Shown here piece after piece: positions 1 through 10,839 of a stretch of 64,000 nucleotides of DNA. The translations under genes were made by a program, and so were the position numbers. The DNA comes from Phalacrocorax aristotelis. Taxonomy: Eukaryota; Chordata; Aves; Suliformes; Phalacrocoracidae. The notes beneath the pieces were generated by a model. The model was not told the DNA's origin, ran no database searches, and saw only the letters and a list, made by a program, of their open reading frames with translations. The stretch lies in assembly GCF_949628215.1 (NCBI RefSeq), contig NC_134287.1:22017501-22081500 (forward strand), in the 5' to 3' direction. Every line of letters starts with the position of its first letter. Position 1 is the first letter of the stretch.

Positions 1-860
1 ATCGGGAAATATCTCTCCAGGAAAAAAGAAAAAGAGAGAGAAAAAAAGAAGTTGATGAAACGCACAGCCTGGAAAGCGCTTTCTGTCTTTAATTGCTGTG
101 GTGCAACGCTGATAACACGTAGTTATCATCGGCAAAGTTGACCAAGACAGGTTAAATAATTTAATAAGGAACTGCTTGTAATTATGTTATTTACAAGGTC
201 TGACAGAGGTTTGAGGAAGAACCAGAAGCTGATCTCAGGGAAACGGACGGGTTTGGGTGACCCCTGGAGCACGGAGTTTGAATTATGGAGATGGGGGGCT
301 GAGAGGTGAGCGCGGACTAGAGGAGAACAAGATGACTTTTCACCTCGGCACATTTAACTTTTAAATCTAAATAAACGCCTGGCGTTACGAGATCATCGCG
401 TTATAAAAGAAAAAAAAAGACTAATCCCGGCCACTTTCGGAGCGCCCAGGGAAGAGGGCGAGGTTTTCACCGAGGGGAAAATATCGGCCCCAAAAATAAA
501 GTTATGAATGGGGGAAAAGCGCATTTAGAAATAAATCTGGGCAACTCGATGGGGTTTTTTCTTTCCTCCCTCCCTCGCTAAATTAATTATATCGAACATC
601 TGCCCGCATGACGTACTTCACGCCACACGCTGCCAACGCTCCCGCCACCAGCAACAACGCACCCTTTTCGCTGTTTAAAATATTCCCCCCCCCCTCTTCC
701 CGGTAACAGGTAAACAGAATTACTCGCTTAGGTAAATTAAAAGTAGCTGCGGGCTGTCGGCCTGACGCCCCCCGACATCCCCCCCCCCCGTCCCCCCCCC
801 AAGCAGGGGCGAACCCCACCTCGGCAACTCGCGCGGGAGGAAAAGGATGAACTTTCTCAC
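1..860 (-). other. EBF3: EBF3 intron 4 (partial)
   Basis: Sequence between the exon 4 donor and the left window edge. I see no further EBF3 exon here. It is AT-rich to about 600, then turns GC-rich with C-runs at 781-800 next to exon 4. Nothing else can be supported. Confidence 0.8.
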
Positions 861-916
861 CTGTTTGGTCATTGAGTCTATTAGGCGCACGTAGAGGTCC
901 TGCTCTGTCCTAACGC
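861..916 (-). CDS. EBF3: EBF3 coding exon 4 (part of the DNA-binding domain)
   Basis: This 56-bp exon encodes VRTEQDLYVRLIDSMTKQ, which I recognise as the EBF/COE DNA-binding domain. The 'VRTEQDL' form, rather than 'IRTEQDF', fits EBF3 better than EBF1. On the minus strand it follows a pyrimidine-rich acceptor ending in a C-run plus AG, and ends in CAG followed by a GTGAGA donor. The first two bases complete the glycine codon split with exon 3, so the phases agree. The next coding exon of the family (starting AIVYEG in relatives) is not in the window, so the gene continues left of base 1. EBF3 is a nuclear HLH/IPT-domain transcription factor of neuronal and mesodermal development (family knowledge). 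Confidence 0.96.
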
Positions 917-1616
917 CTGGGGGGGGGAAGCAGAGGCAGAGCCCCGTTAGCATTTCGGGGGCGAACCACCCAAATAACATCACGAAAGCGTGAGGGCAGC
1001 CGATCGGCCGCCGCGGGCAGCGACCGGCGCCCGTGGAATTTAAAACAATAAAATAAAATAAAAGAAGGCAGAAATCACCTAGTGATGGAGCTGGGGCCCG
1101 CTCCTGCGCCCGAGGAAGCTCCCCCTCCCCCCCCCCCCCCCGGCCGGACCCACGGCGGGACACCCACGGGGGGCCCGGCGGCGGTGGGCACCGGGACCGA
1201 GCAGCGCCGCGTCCCCCGCGGGCTTTCCGCGCCCGTGCGCTGCCCGCTCCGCTCGACTCCGTCCCCTCAGCCCACCCCCCAAATTACCACCCCTTTGCAA
1301 AAGCGAAAAAAAAAAAATATAGAAAAAAAAGGAAAAGTCACGGAAAAGTGATGTTCTGCTGGAGCAGCCATCGATCCCCCCCTTTTTTTTTTACTTTCCA
1401 CTTCAAGACCAACCGGTTAATCATGTGAAGTACCATTGACTTATTGATCGTTTATGTTTTGTTTTCCTTATATGCCAGGGAAAGAGCCGTGTTTACACGC
1501 GTGCGATTTTAATCTCAAAATCTTTATGTCCTTTTTTTTTCCTTTTTTTTTTTTTTTTTTTCTCCAAAAGGCCTTGAAAAAGAAAGTAAGACTTTTCCGC
1601 GGCACGCGGGCGTTCA

Positions 1617-3394
<1,778 letters not shown>

Positions 3395-3414
3395 TGGCGT
3401 CACCGGTGACGCCA
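3395..3414. promoter_or_regulatory. Perfect 20-bp palindrome of two CRE/ATF half sites
   Basis: TGGCGTCA-CCGG-TGACGCCA is its own reverse complement. Each arm contains the TGACG half site recognised by CREB/ATF bZIP proteins, separated by CCGG. It lies in the EBF3 upstream CpG island, about 775 bp from the start codon. The palindrome is directly seen; binding by CREB/ATF is inference. Confidence 0.75.
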
Positions 3415-3433
3415 GCGGCGGGCGGGCTCAGCG

Positions 3434-3443
3434 CCATATATGG
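3434..3443. promoter_or_regulatory. CArG box (SRF site)
   Basis: CCATATATGG is a perfect CC(A/T)6GG serum-response element core. It lies 19 bp beyond the CRE palindrome, away from the EBF3 start codon. It could alternatively serve as a TATA-like element (CATATATGG) in otherwise GC-rich DNA. Confidence 0.65.
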
Positions 3444-3949
3444 AGCGTGGGGTTCAACCGCTCGCTGCCGAGCTCCCGCCCGGCCCCCCACCCCCCACCC
3501 CAAACACCCCACCCCCGCCCGGGACCCCGATATCGCCGAAGTAGCTTCGAGGAACCGGCCCACGCGTGACCCCCCCCCACCCCTCCGTGGTGTGGGGCGG
3601 GCAGCGAGCCGTGACCCCTGTGGGAGAGGGTCGGGGGGTGCTTGGGGCGCAGAAGGGGAGCCGGGGGTGGGCAAGCGGGGGCCGGGGGCGTGCAGCCCCC
3701 CACCCACCCAACGTGACCCCGCAGGCACGGACAGACACACCGACGCGGACAGAACTACCGCCGGCTGAAGCCTGCCTACACGCGCACACACATCGCCGGA
3801 CCCCAGCCCTATGCCCCGCTGCCCACGCGTGTACCCGCCTCGAGCGGTGGGCTTCCCCCGGCGGGGGTCAGGGCTTCCTTTTTTACTTTTTTTTTAATTT
3901 TTTTTTTTTAATTTTTTTTTTTTTTTTAGTGACTTGCCGGGTCCGTGCG

Positions 3950-4430
3950 TTAATATTTTAATGAACGGGTGAAAAGCCAAGTCCGATGTGCGTTACCGGG
4001 GACCCCCCGGTCCTTCCTCCAAGGGGCGAGAGGGGGGAGAAAGGCAAAAAAAAAAGGTGCGTTAGAAAGCAATCTATTTTGCTGGTGTTGGGGGTTAATG
4101 ACTATTGCCAAAGATAAGTGAATTATCAAAGCTGTTGCTCTACCCGATCTCAAAATCCATTACATTGCTGGCCGTCTAATTAAATACGTAAGTATAATAA
4201 AATCATATTTTATGACTATTTGAGGGTAATGAGATTAGTCTTTAGAAGCGATCGCCACATATTAAAGATGCCACTGTCTATAGAATGTTAATAACCTTAA
4301 ATCAAAGTGTATGGAAACTATTCGTGATAAATTAAAAGAAAATTCCTGGATTCCCAACCAGCCCGGAGCTTTTGAGGTACAGGAGAGCAGATTCCCAAAC
4401 CTGACGCCTTTCACCGCGGAGGGACGAGCG
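3950..4430. other. AT-rich block with ATTA-type motifs, candidate conserved element
   Basis: An AT-rich island between CpG islands, holding several homeodomain-like cores (TAATTA near 4178, TTAATGAC near 4095, GATTAGTC near 4230). No coding frame is credible. It is a candidate enhancer by composition and position only. Confidence 0.3.
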
Positions 4431-4679
4431 ATCCCAAAGTTCCCAAAGGATGCGGGGCTGGGGGCGGGAATGGCGTTTGGGGGCTCGGGCACATGGAGGG
4501 ACCCCGGGCGGGGGCCGGGGGCTGCCCGTCCCCCCCCCCCCCCTCGCGCAAGGCAAAACCCGCCTTCCTAAAAATAAGGTAAAACCGCCCAAGAACGCCG
4601 CAATCGGAACGTATTTCCTAAAATGCCCAGAACGACGCCGAAGTTGGTCCTTCCCTCCGCTAACGAAAGCGTAATGCTT

Positions 4680-5110
4680 AGAATCATTTACAGTATCTTT
4701 AATTCAGATTACACGCGCCAAGGCGATTTAAATCTGATTACCAAATTAGAAGGTTTTAAAACAAATCCTTTTAAATCTGATACTGTTGACTAAGGAGGGA
4801 GGGGAAAAAAAAGAGAAAGTTCCATAAGCCCACCGCAGAAGGTAGCGATCCTGCCCCAGAAAGAAAGGGAGTTTTAAACCTTTTTGACAACAAATGCAGC
4901 TGCCCCACTATTTTGGACGATATTAAGCGAAAATGAATGCAAATCTGTGTTCAGAAGCCATCTGGCCAGAAATGGGGGAATCAGCTGCTCCTCACAACAG
5001 GCTCTGAGGCTGAATCTATTTCAGCTCATTTTCTAGATCATCTGGTCCTGCACCCAAAGCGTGGAAAATACGGTCTTTATCATTCACCAACTTTATCTTT
5101 TTTGTTGTTG
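4680..5110. other. AT-rich block, candidate conserved element
   Basis: It contains repeated AATCTGAT-like and TTTAAATCTGAT segments (4700-4785) and homeodomain-type cores, and ends at a short (TTG)n/(GT)n run at 5104-5134. No gene is seen. A regulatory role is inference. Confidence 0.3.
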
Positions 5111-5139
5111 TTGTTGTTTTTTTTGTGTGTGTGTGTCAC

Positions 5140-5860
5140 TCCGCGGCTGGCAGCGAGCTGCCGGCGGCCGGGAGCCCGCCCGGGATGATGCTCCCTTCCC
5201 GCATCGCCCCGCACCGCGTCCGGGCCCGCACCCTGCACACCCCCCCCCAACCCAGCCCACCCCCCCCAAGAAGTTCTCCCCGGCCCGGGGTGGGGGAGCA
5301 GCGGCCCGGGCAGCCCCACCAGGGCCGGGCCCGCTCCGGGGGAGGCCGGGGGGCACCAGGGAGGGCCCCCCGCACCCTGCCCGGGGGCGCCGGCAGGGAG
5401 CGGGGCCCGGCCGCGGCCCGGCGCCGGGCGGGCAGGGGTTGTGCGCGGCTGCGGGGGCGGCCCGAGCCCTCCCGGCTCCGCGGCCCTCCTCCTCCTCCTC
5501 CTCTCCTCCTCCTCCTCACCACCTCCTCCTCCGGCGCGGCGCGCCAAGTCTCCCTTTTGTGTGAATTTACGGGGTGAGGCTTCAGTGATCCCCCCGCAAA
5601 TTTGCATTTAAATAGCGACATCAAGCGATTCGCGTGCCACACACCAGTGGGCTCCCAGATGTCACGGCGGAGCCGGTCAGATGGCCGCAGCCCAGCTGTC
5701 CCCCACCCCCAACCCCCCTTCCCCCGGCCCGGCCCGCGCCCCCCGGCACCGCCCGGGCGGGGAGACCCCCGCCGCCGCCATAAATCACGGCCGGGAGCCC
5801 CTCCGCCTCCCCCCCACCCCGCGCCCCGCACCGCATAATAACACATCATCACACGACGTA
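5140..5860. promoter_or_regulatory. CpG island with (CCT)n run
   Basis: G+C- and CG-rich, with a CTC/CCT trinucleotide run at about 5487-5532. The predicted proteins are low-complexity Pro/Arg/Gly products of composition. It may mark a Polycomb or promoter-like domain upstream of EBF3. Confidence 0.55.
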
Positions 5861-6059
5861 CGTGGATCCCGCAGATTAAAATTGATAGCCTCATTTCCAC
5901 GGTCCTTATAGGATTCTCCCAAACTTTATTATTTTATATTTTTTTCCCCCTCCCCCTCGGGACAATCCCCTCGAGACTATTATCTTAATCATTTCATTCC
6001 CCCCCCACCCCCACCCCCCCCAATTTCCCATTTTACCTCCCACAACTTTCACCCCGTAT

Positions 6060-7660
6060 TTACCCCGCCGCGGACCCGCGTGGGCCGGGCTGCCCTGCCC
6101 CGCGCCCCCCGCCCCCCCTCGCCCCCCCAAGGAGTGGCTCCCACGGCACAAACTTTCCCAGCGGGATGTTCCCTCGGGAGCGGCGGCCCCGGCCCGGCCC
6201 CCGCCGCCCCCCGCCCGCCCCCCGCCGCCCCGGGGGGCTCGGCCGAGCCCCGCCAGCCTCGCCAAGGTGCATATTTCAATTTTATTGTTTGAAGGCGCCT
6301 TCATTACTAACGCGCTGCGTTACAGTGGGTGTAATTTACGCCCGGTTTAACCGAAACAAATCTCCGCTAACTCCTGTTTCCCGCGTTGCAAAGCAGCGAT
6401 AAATTTGTATTTTCGGGTATTTTCAGCTGGGCGGGGGGCCGACGGTTCCCGGGAGGAGGCGACGGTCAGCGTAGGGGCGCAGCGCTGCGGGGGCCCGGCC
6501 CGGCCCGGCCCTTGCGCGGGAGGCCGCGCAACCTGCGCCCGGGGCGGAGCGGGGCCGAGGTTTCGCCGGGGCTGGGCGCTGCCGCCGGCGGGGTGCGGGG
6601 GGCGCCGACCCCCTCCTCCGCTAGCAAAAGTCCCCAGAGCCCCGCAAAGGGCAAAGTTTGCGGGAGGCGACTCCGCGCAGTGGGGTCCCGACCCCTCCGG
6701 GTCGCCGCGGCTCCGCTCGCCCGCCTCTCCCGGCTTCTGGACCCGCGCTTGGGCCGATCTCAAGGCTTTAATCCCAAATTCCGGAGCATCCCGGGGCCGG
6801 GCACAAGCCGGGTGGAAAGCGGACTGGAACAGCGGTGCGGGAGCGACCCCCGCACCTGCCGCCTGCCCCGCGCAGCGCCGGGATGGATGCGCCGGGATGG
6901 ATGCACCGGGATGGAGAACGGCCGCCCCGCTCCGCGCTGCGCGCAGGCCACCGCGGGGCAGCGGGCCGGCTCCGCGGGGGCGGTGGGGACGGACACGCAC
7001 ACGGGTGGGACACACACGCACACCGGGGGACGCTGTCCCTACCCCCGGCCGGGCCCGTCGGGCAGCGGCGTCGGGGCCTCTCGGTGGGCCATGCGCGAAC
7101 CTCCCGCGCACCTCCCGCGCCCCTGCGCGCCAGGCTGCGCGGCCGGGCGGTGCAGCCGCCTCGGAGTAAAGCAGCTCCCAGTGGGTGCAGGGGTGTTTTG
7201 CTCAAACCGGCGTTCGGCCCTGTGCTCCTCCAGGCGCGCCTTCGCCGTCCGGCGCCCCGATATTGTTAAATCAATAATTAGCTCTTAGGAGGGGGAAAAA
7301 TAGGAAAAAAAAGGGGGAAAAGGCTTAACCTTTGCGGTTGCCCGGAGGCCGGCCCCGGCAGCCCAGCGTCCAGCGGGAGCCCTGCCTGGGAAGGGGGATC
7401 TCCCCGCGGCTGCCGCCCGACGGCGCGGCCCTCCCCGGCGGGGTGCGGGGACTGCTGCGGGGCCGCCGCCGCCTCCCGGGGCCGGGGGCTCTGGGGCGTG
7501 GGGGGCCGCGGTCCCCGGCGGCACGGAGCCGCGCAAGCCGGTAGGCGGGGGTGATCCCGTCCCCGCGGTGGGACGCGGAAGGGGCGCGGGCGCGCAGCCG
7601 GGGCCGCGGGGAGTTGGCGGCCGGACGGGTCCCGTCGTGCGGCGAGAACAATATAAACTG
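6060..7660. promoter_or_regulatory. CpG island cluster
   Basis: About 1.6 kb of dense CG-rich DNA with short breaks (6270-6420 and 7260-7330). It contains a 14-bp tandem unit repeated almost three times at 6877-6915. No frame resembles a known protein. It is part of the CpG 'archipelago' upstream of EBF3. Confidence 0.6.
6877..6915 (+). repeat. 14-bp tandem repeat, about 2.8 copies
   Basis: The unit GCCGGGATGGATGC occurs at 6877 and 6891, and a partial third copy (A for the first G) at 6905. It is a short minisatellite inside a CpG island. Confidence 0.8.
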
Positions 7661-7679
7661 ACTCCAACTGAACAAACAA

Positions 7680-7980
7680 GGATCGATCAGATAATTTCAG
7701 ATATTATAATTGGCTTTAATTAAACACACTTCGTTCTAATTAACTCTGAAATTTTAGCATGCTTTGGGACGTTGGTGTCTGATTTGATATTGTCAGTCCA
7801 GATGTCCTAATAAAATTCAATCCTCCACTCAAGACTTCAATATTCACTAAGAACAAAATGCAAATTAAATGTAAAACCTAAAGTATCGCCAAAGGTATAA
7901 TCAAGAAAGGTGTCTCAAAACTTCTCACTTTTTATTACGCAGTAGTTAGAAAATGCAGATTACATCCTAACAAGACCTCT
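7680..7980. other. AT-rich block between CpG islands, candidate conserved element
   Basis: It contains TTTAATTAAAC, CTAATTAACT and TAATAAAATTCAATC, which are clustered homeodomain-like TAATTA cores. There is no coding frame. The abrupt composition change on both sides makes it a candidate enhancer; conservation was not tested. Confidence 0.35.
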
Positions 7981-7989
7981 ACTGAATAA

Positions 7990-8700
7990 TATAAACCTTA
8001 ACCCTTTCGTGGCCAGGGCTGGCTCTCCCCGACGCCCTGCCCTGGAGGGAGCGGCCGACACCCCGCGCCCACCCTCGGGCAGCGCCCGCCGTGCGGGGCT
8101 GGGGCTGCGGGAGCAGGCGGGAGCCCGGCGGATCGGGGACCCCGGTGGATCGGGGACCCCCGCTGAACGGGGAGCCGGCGGCCGCCGCCGCGCTGGCGAA
8201 ACACAACTTCCCGCAGGAACAAGTACTTTCCGCCCCCTCCCCCCCCCCCCCCCCCCCGAATGCGGGTGCCCCGGCCCCGCACCGAGATGCCCATCGCCCG
8301 CTCCGCAAACGCCGGCCGCGGCGCCTGTACCGGGCTGCGGGAGCGCGGGGCTCAGCCAGCGGGCGGGACGCGGGTGTCTTTGGGGGGGGGACACCCCCAC
8401 ACACACCCCCACCGGGGGCAGGTCCCTCTGCCCCCGAGCTTGCCGCTGCCCCACCGCTCCCCCGCAAGCCACGGCGCTTTTTAAAATAATTGGAGCCTTA
8501 AGAGCGGGTGGGCGGTGCGGGGGGTCGCGGTGGAGCCCCGCTCCCCGCCGGCCGCCCTCGGGGGGGTGCTTCATCGGGCGAGCCCCTGAACCCCGCGGCG
8601 GCCAGAGCCACCCCCGCGGCCGTGCGGGGCGGGCAGCACCCCGAAAGCCGGGCCGTTCCCCCCTGAAACGTCTGTATGTTTTCCATACTAATGGAGGCAC
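7990..8700. promoter_or_regulatory. CpG island
   Basis: CG-dense, with a C-run at about 8238-8257 and a near-duplicated GGATCGGGGACCCC segment at 8131-8162. No gene is recognised. Confidence 0.55.
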
Positions 8701-8929
8701 TTAAAGCTGGGGCTAATTTAACTTTGTAGGAAGGCCGCGGCGCGGTGATTTGCATTTTCTTTAGGATATTGAAATGAAGGGAAAACCGCCGGGCGGGGGG
8801 AGGCTGCCCAGGGCGTAGCTGGGGGCCATGCGGGGAGGAAAACAGAGCGGGGGAAGAAGAAAGGAAGAAGCTGCCTTCCCTGCTAGACTGCTAATAGCGA
8901 TTTGTCCCGCGGAAACCTACATCGCAAAG

Positions 8930-9370
8930 ACAAAGGGGTCGAGGGCCCCCGGCTCGGCCGGGACCTCCGCCGGGTGCGGGTTGCGGGGTGCGGGGCGCAG
9001 GGTGCGGGCCTCCTCCCGGCTGCCGCCCCGCTCCCCGCTTCCCCGACACCATCCCCCGCAAACTGCTTCCAGCGGGCCCCGAGATGCGAGGAAATCCCGC
9101 GTGGGGCGCACGGAGGGGGCGGGTAGGGTTGCGGGGTGCGGGCGTGCTCCCCGCACATCCTCGGCCGTGCGTTTCCAATGAATGTTCTCGGCGAAGAAAC
9201 GCGCCCTGGTTCGGGTAAACAACAAGTGCTGAGCTCGACGTTTGCTCGCCGCTTCCCCCGCTCTAGCGTGGGTGCGGTGTGCCATCTACAGGACACTGCG
9301 CGGGCGGCCGCGCCCGCCGCCCCCCGCGCAGCCCCGCGCCCCCCCGGCCCCGCGCCCGGCGCGGCTGCTC
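8930..9370. promoter_or_regulatory. CpG island
   Basis: CG-rich, with imperfect GGTTGCGGGGTGCGGG-type repeats around 8978-9010 and 9127-9145. It is followed by an AT-rich stretch (9380-9780). No gene is recognised. Confidence 0.5.
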
Positions 9371-9379
9371 TCGGAACTT

Positions 9380-9780
9380 TTTAAACGTGGTATTAAAAAA
9401 ATTTTTAAAATAATAAAAATTTAAAAACCCCCCAAACTTTTGCAGGTGATAAAGGCGACGGCGCCGCCTGCAATTTTTTTATTTTTTTTTTTTCGTGTAG
9501 ATTAAAAGATATGAAATGTAAAGATAACGCGATTTGATTTGTTAGTCTAACTCCGCGATTTGAGAGTTGATGTCCCCAAAGACCAGCCTAGCTTTTTTTT
9601 CCCCTTTATTTATTTTTATTAAAACATCAATCTACTCTGGAGCTGGGTGAACTCAGTTTCACCTAGAGAACATAAAATTCTCCATACCAAGGAAATAAGC
9701 ACCTTTCATAAATCAACAGTATTCCTGACAGATCGATCAATTTTTGGTTGTTAATCCGAAAGGAGGAGTTTTAATTTGCT
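9380..9780. other. AT-rich block, no gene seen
   Basis: Sequence rich in T and A, with runs of T at 9474-9493. It separates two CpG islands. Nothing is recognised beyond ATTA-type motifs. Confidence 0.3.
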
Positions 9781-10423
9781 TCCTGCCTCTTAGCCCGGGC
9801 ATCTCTGCGCGCCCGGCCCCGGCAGCGCCCGGCTCTCCGCTTTTCTGCTCGGGAGGGGAAAAAGCCCCGGAGACTCGGCCGAGACCCCGCGCAGCGCCGC
9901 GCAGCGCACCCGCACCGGCACCCGCGCTCCCTGCGCGCAAAGGGCCGCCGGCGCAGACGGGAGCCACGCTCGCCGCCGGCGGCGGGTAACGGCGCGGCGG
10001 GACACGCGTGGGCGCGCAGGGGTGCGCGCAGGGGTGCGCGCAGAGGCGCGGTGTGGCGGCACCCGCGCACGGCCCGTCCCAGGTAAGCGGGCGCTCCGCC
10101 ACCCGCGGCCCCCCCGCAGCCCACCCGCGCCCCTTCCCCCCGACCCCCGCGCAGAGCCGCGCAGCCAGGGAGGCGCGGGACCCGCGGACGCGGGCGCTTA
10201 CCTTTCGCGGCCAGTTATCCCGGGGAGAGGTTTTCCACGGGAAAGCCCCCCACCCGCGCGGAGGGTGAGCGTTTATTGAGGAGGGGAACGGCGGAGGAGT
10301 GCGCGGGTGCTCCTGCGCGCTTTAGTACGCCGCTTACCCGCCGCAGCCTCGCCGGGGCTCCGTGGGGCACGGCGGTGCGCGGAGCGCAGCAGTGCGCAAG
10401 CGCCCCCCCGCGCTGCGCTGCGC

Positions 10424-10475
10424 GGGCGGGCGGGCGGGGGGCGGGCGGGAGGCGCGGGGGGCCCGCGGGGGCGGA
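10424..10475 (+). repeat. G-quadruplex-forming G-run
   Basis: Six or more runs of three or more G, separated by single C or CG spacers, in the plus strand of a CpG island. G4 formation is a prediction from the pattern. Confidence 0.55.
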
Positions 10476-10525
10476 ATCGGAGGGGCGGCCCCGGGGGGGG
10501 GGGCGGGAGCTCCCGGGCCTCCCGC

Positions 10526-10548
10526 CCCGTCCCGTCCCGTCCCGTCCC
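10526..10548 (+). repeat. (CCCGT)n microsatellite
   Basis: Four uninterrupted CCCGT-type units, followed by degenerate CGTGTC copies up to about 10600. Confidence 0.8.
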
Positions 10549-10839
10549 GGTACTGCGTGTCCGTGTCCGCGACCCATCCGTGTCCGTGTCTGTGTCCGTG
10601 CCCCCCGCCCCGGGGCTCCCCTGCGCCCCCCCCACATGGCGGCCCCCCGAGCCCCAAACCACCGGGACACCGTCCCGCAGGCGCTTCCCCCCCCGGCGGG
10701 CGGTGGTCGCGCTGGCCGCGGGGGTCCCCCCGCAAGGGCAGGGGGACGATCGGTCCTGGGAGCAAAACCCTTCTGAAATGCAACAGTTTGTCCTGCGGGG
10801 CCTGCAGCCTCCGGCCGTGTTTCGCCTGTGAACTTACCG

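Larger units (their letters stand above)
9780..10830. promoter_or_regulatory. CpG island, outermost of the EBF3 upstream cluster
   Basis: Dense CG-rich DNA with a 12-bp tandem unit (GGTGCGCGCAGG, 10010-10044), a G-quadruplex-type G-run (10424-10475), a (CCCGT)n run (10526-10548) and several good splice-donor sequences. It could contain an alternative upstream first exon or a lncRNA start. I see no credible protein. Confidence 0.55.

Noticed and set aside
720..1163. A 147-codon minus-strand open frame that includes the EBF3 exon 4 residues
   Set aside because: Only 18 codons (861-916) are exon. The rest is intron read through a splice donor and acceptor.
6347..7288. Overlapping 254-300 codon frames in several phases of the 6.4-7.3 kb CpG island
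   Set aside because: Several long frames on both strands at once is a composition signature, not coding.
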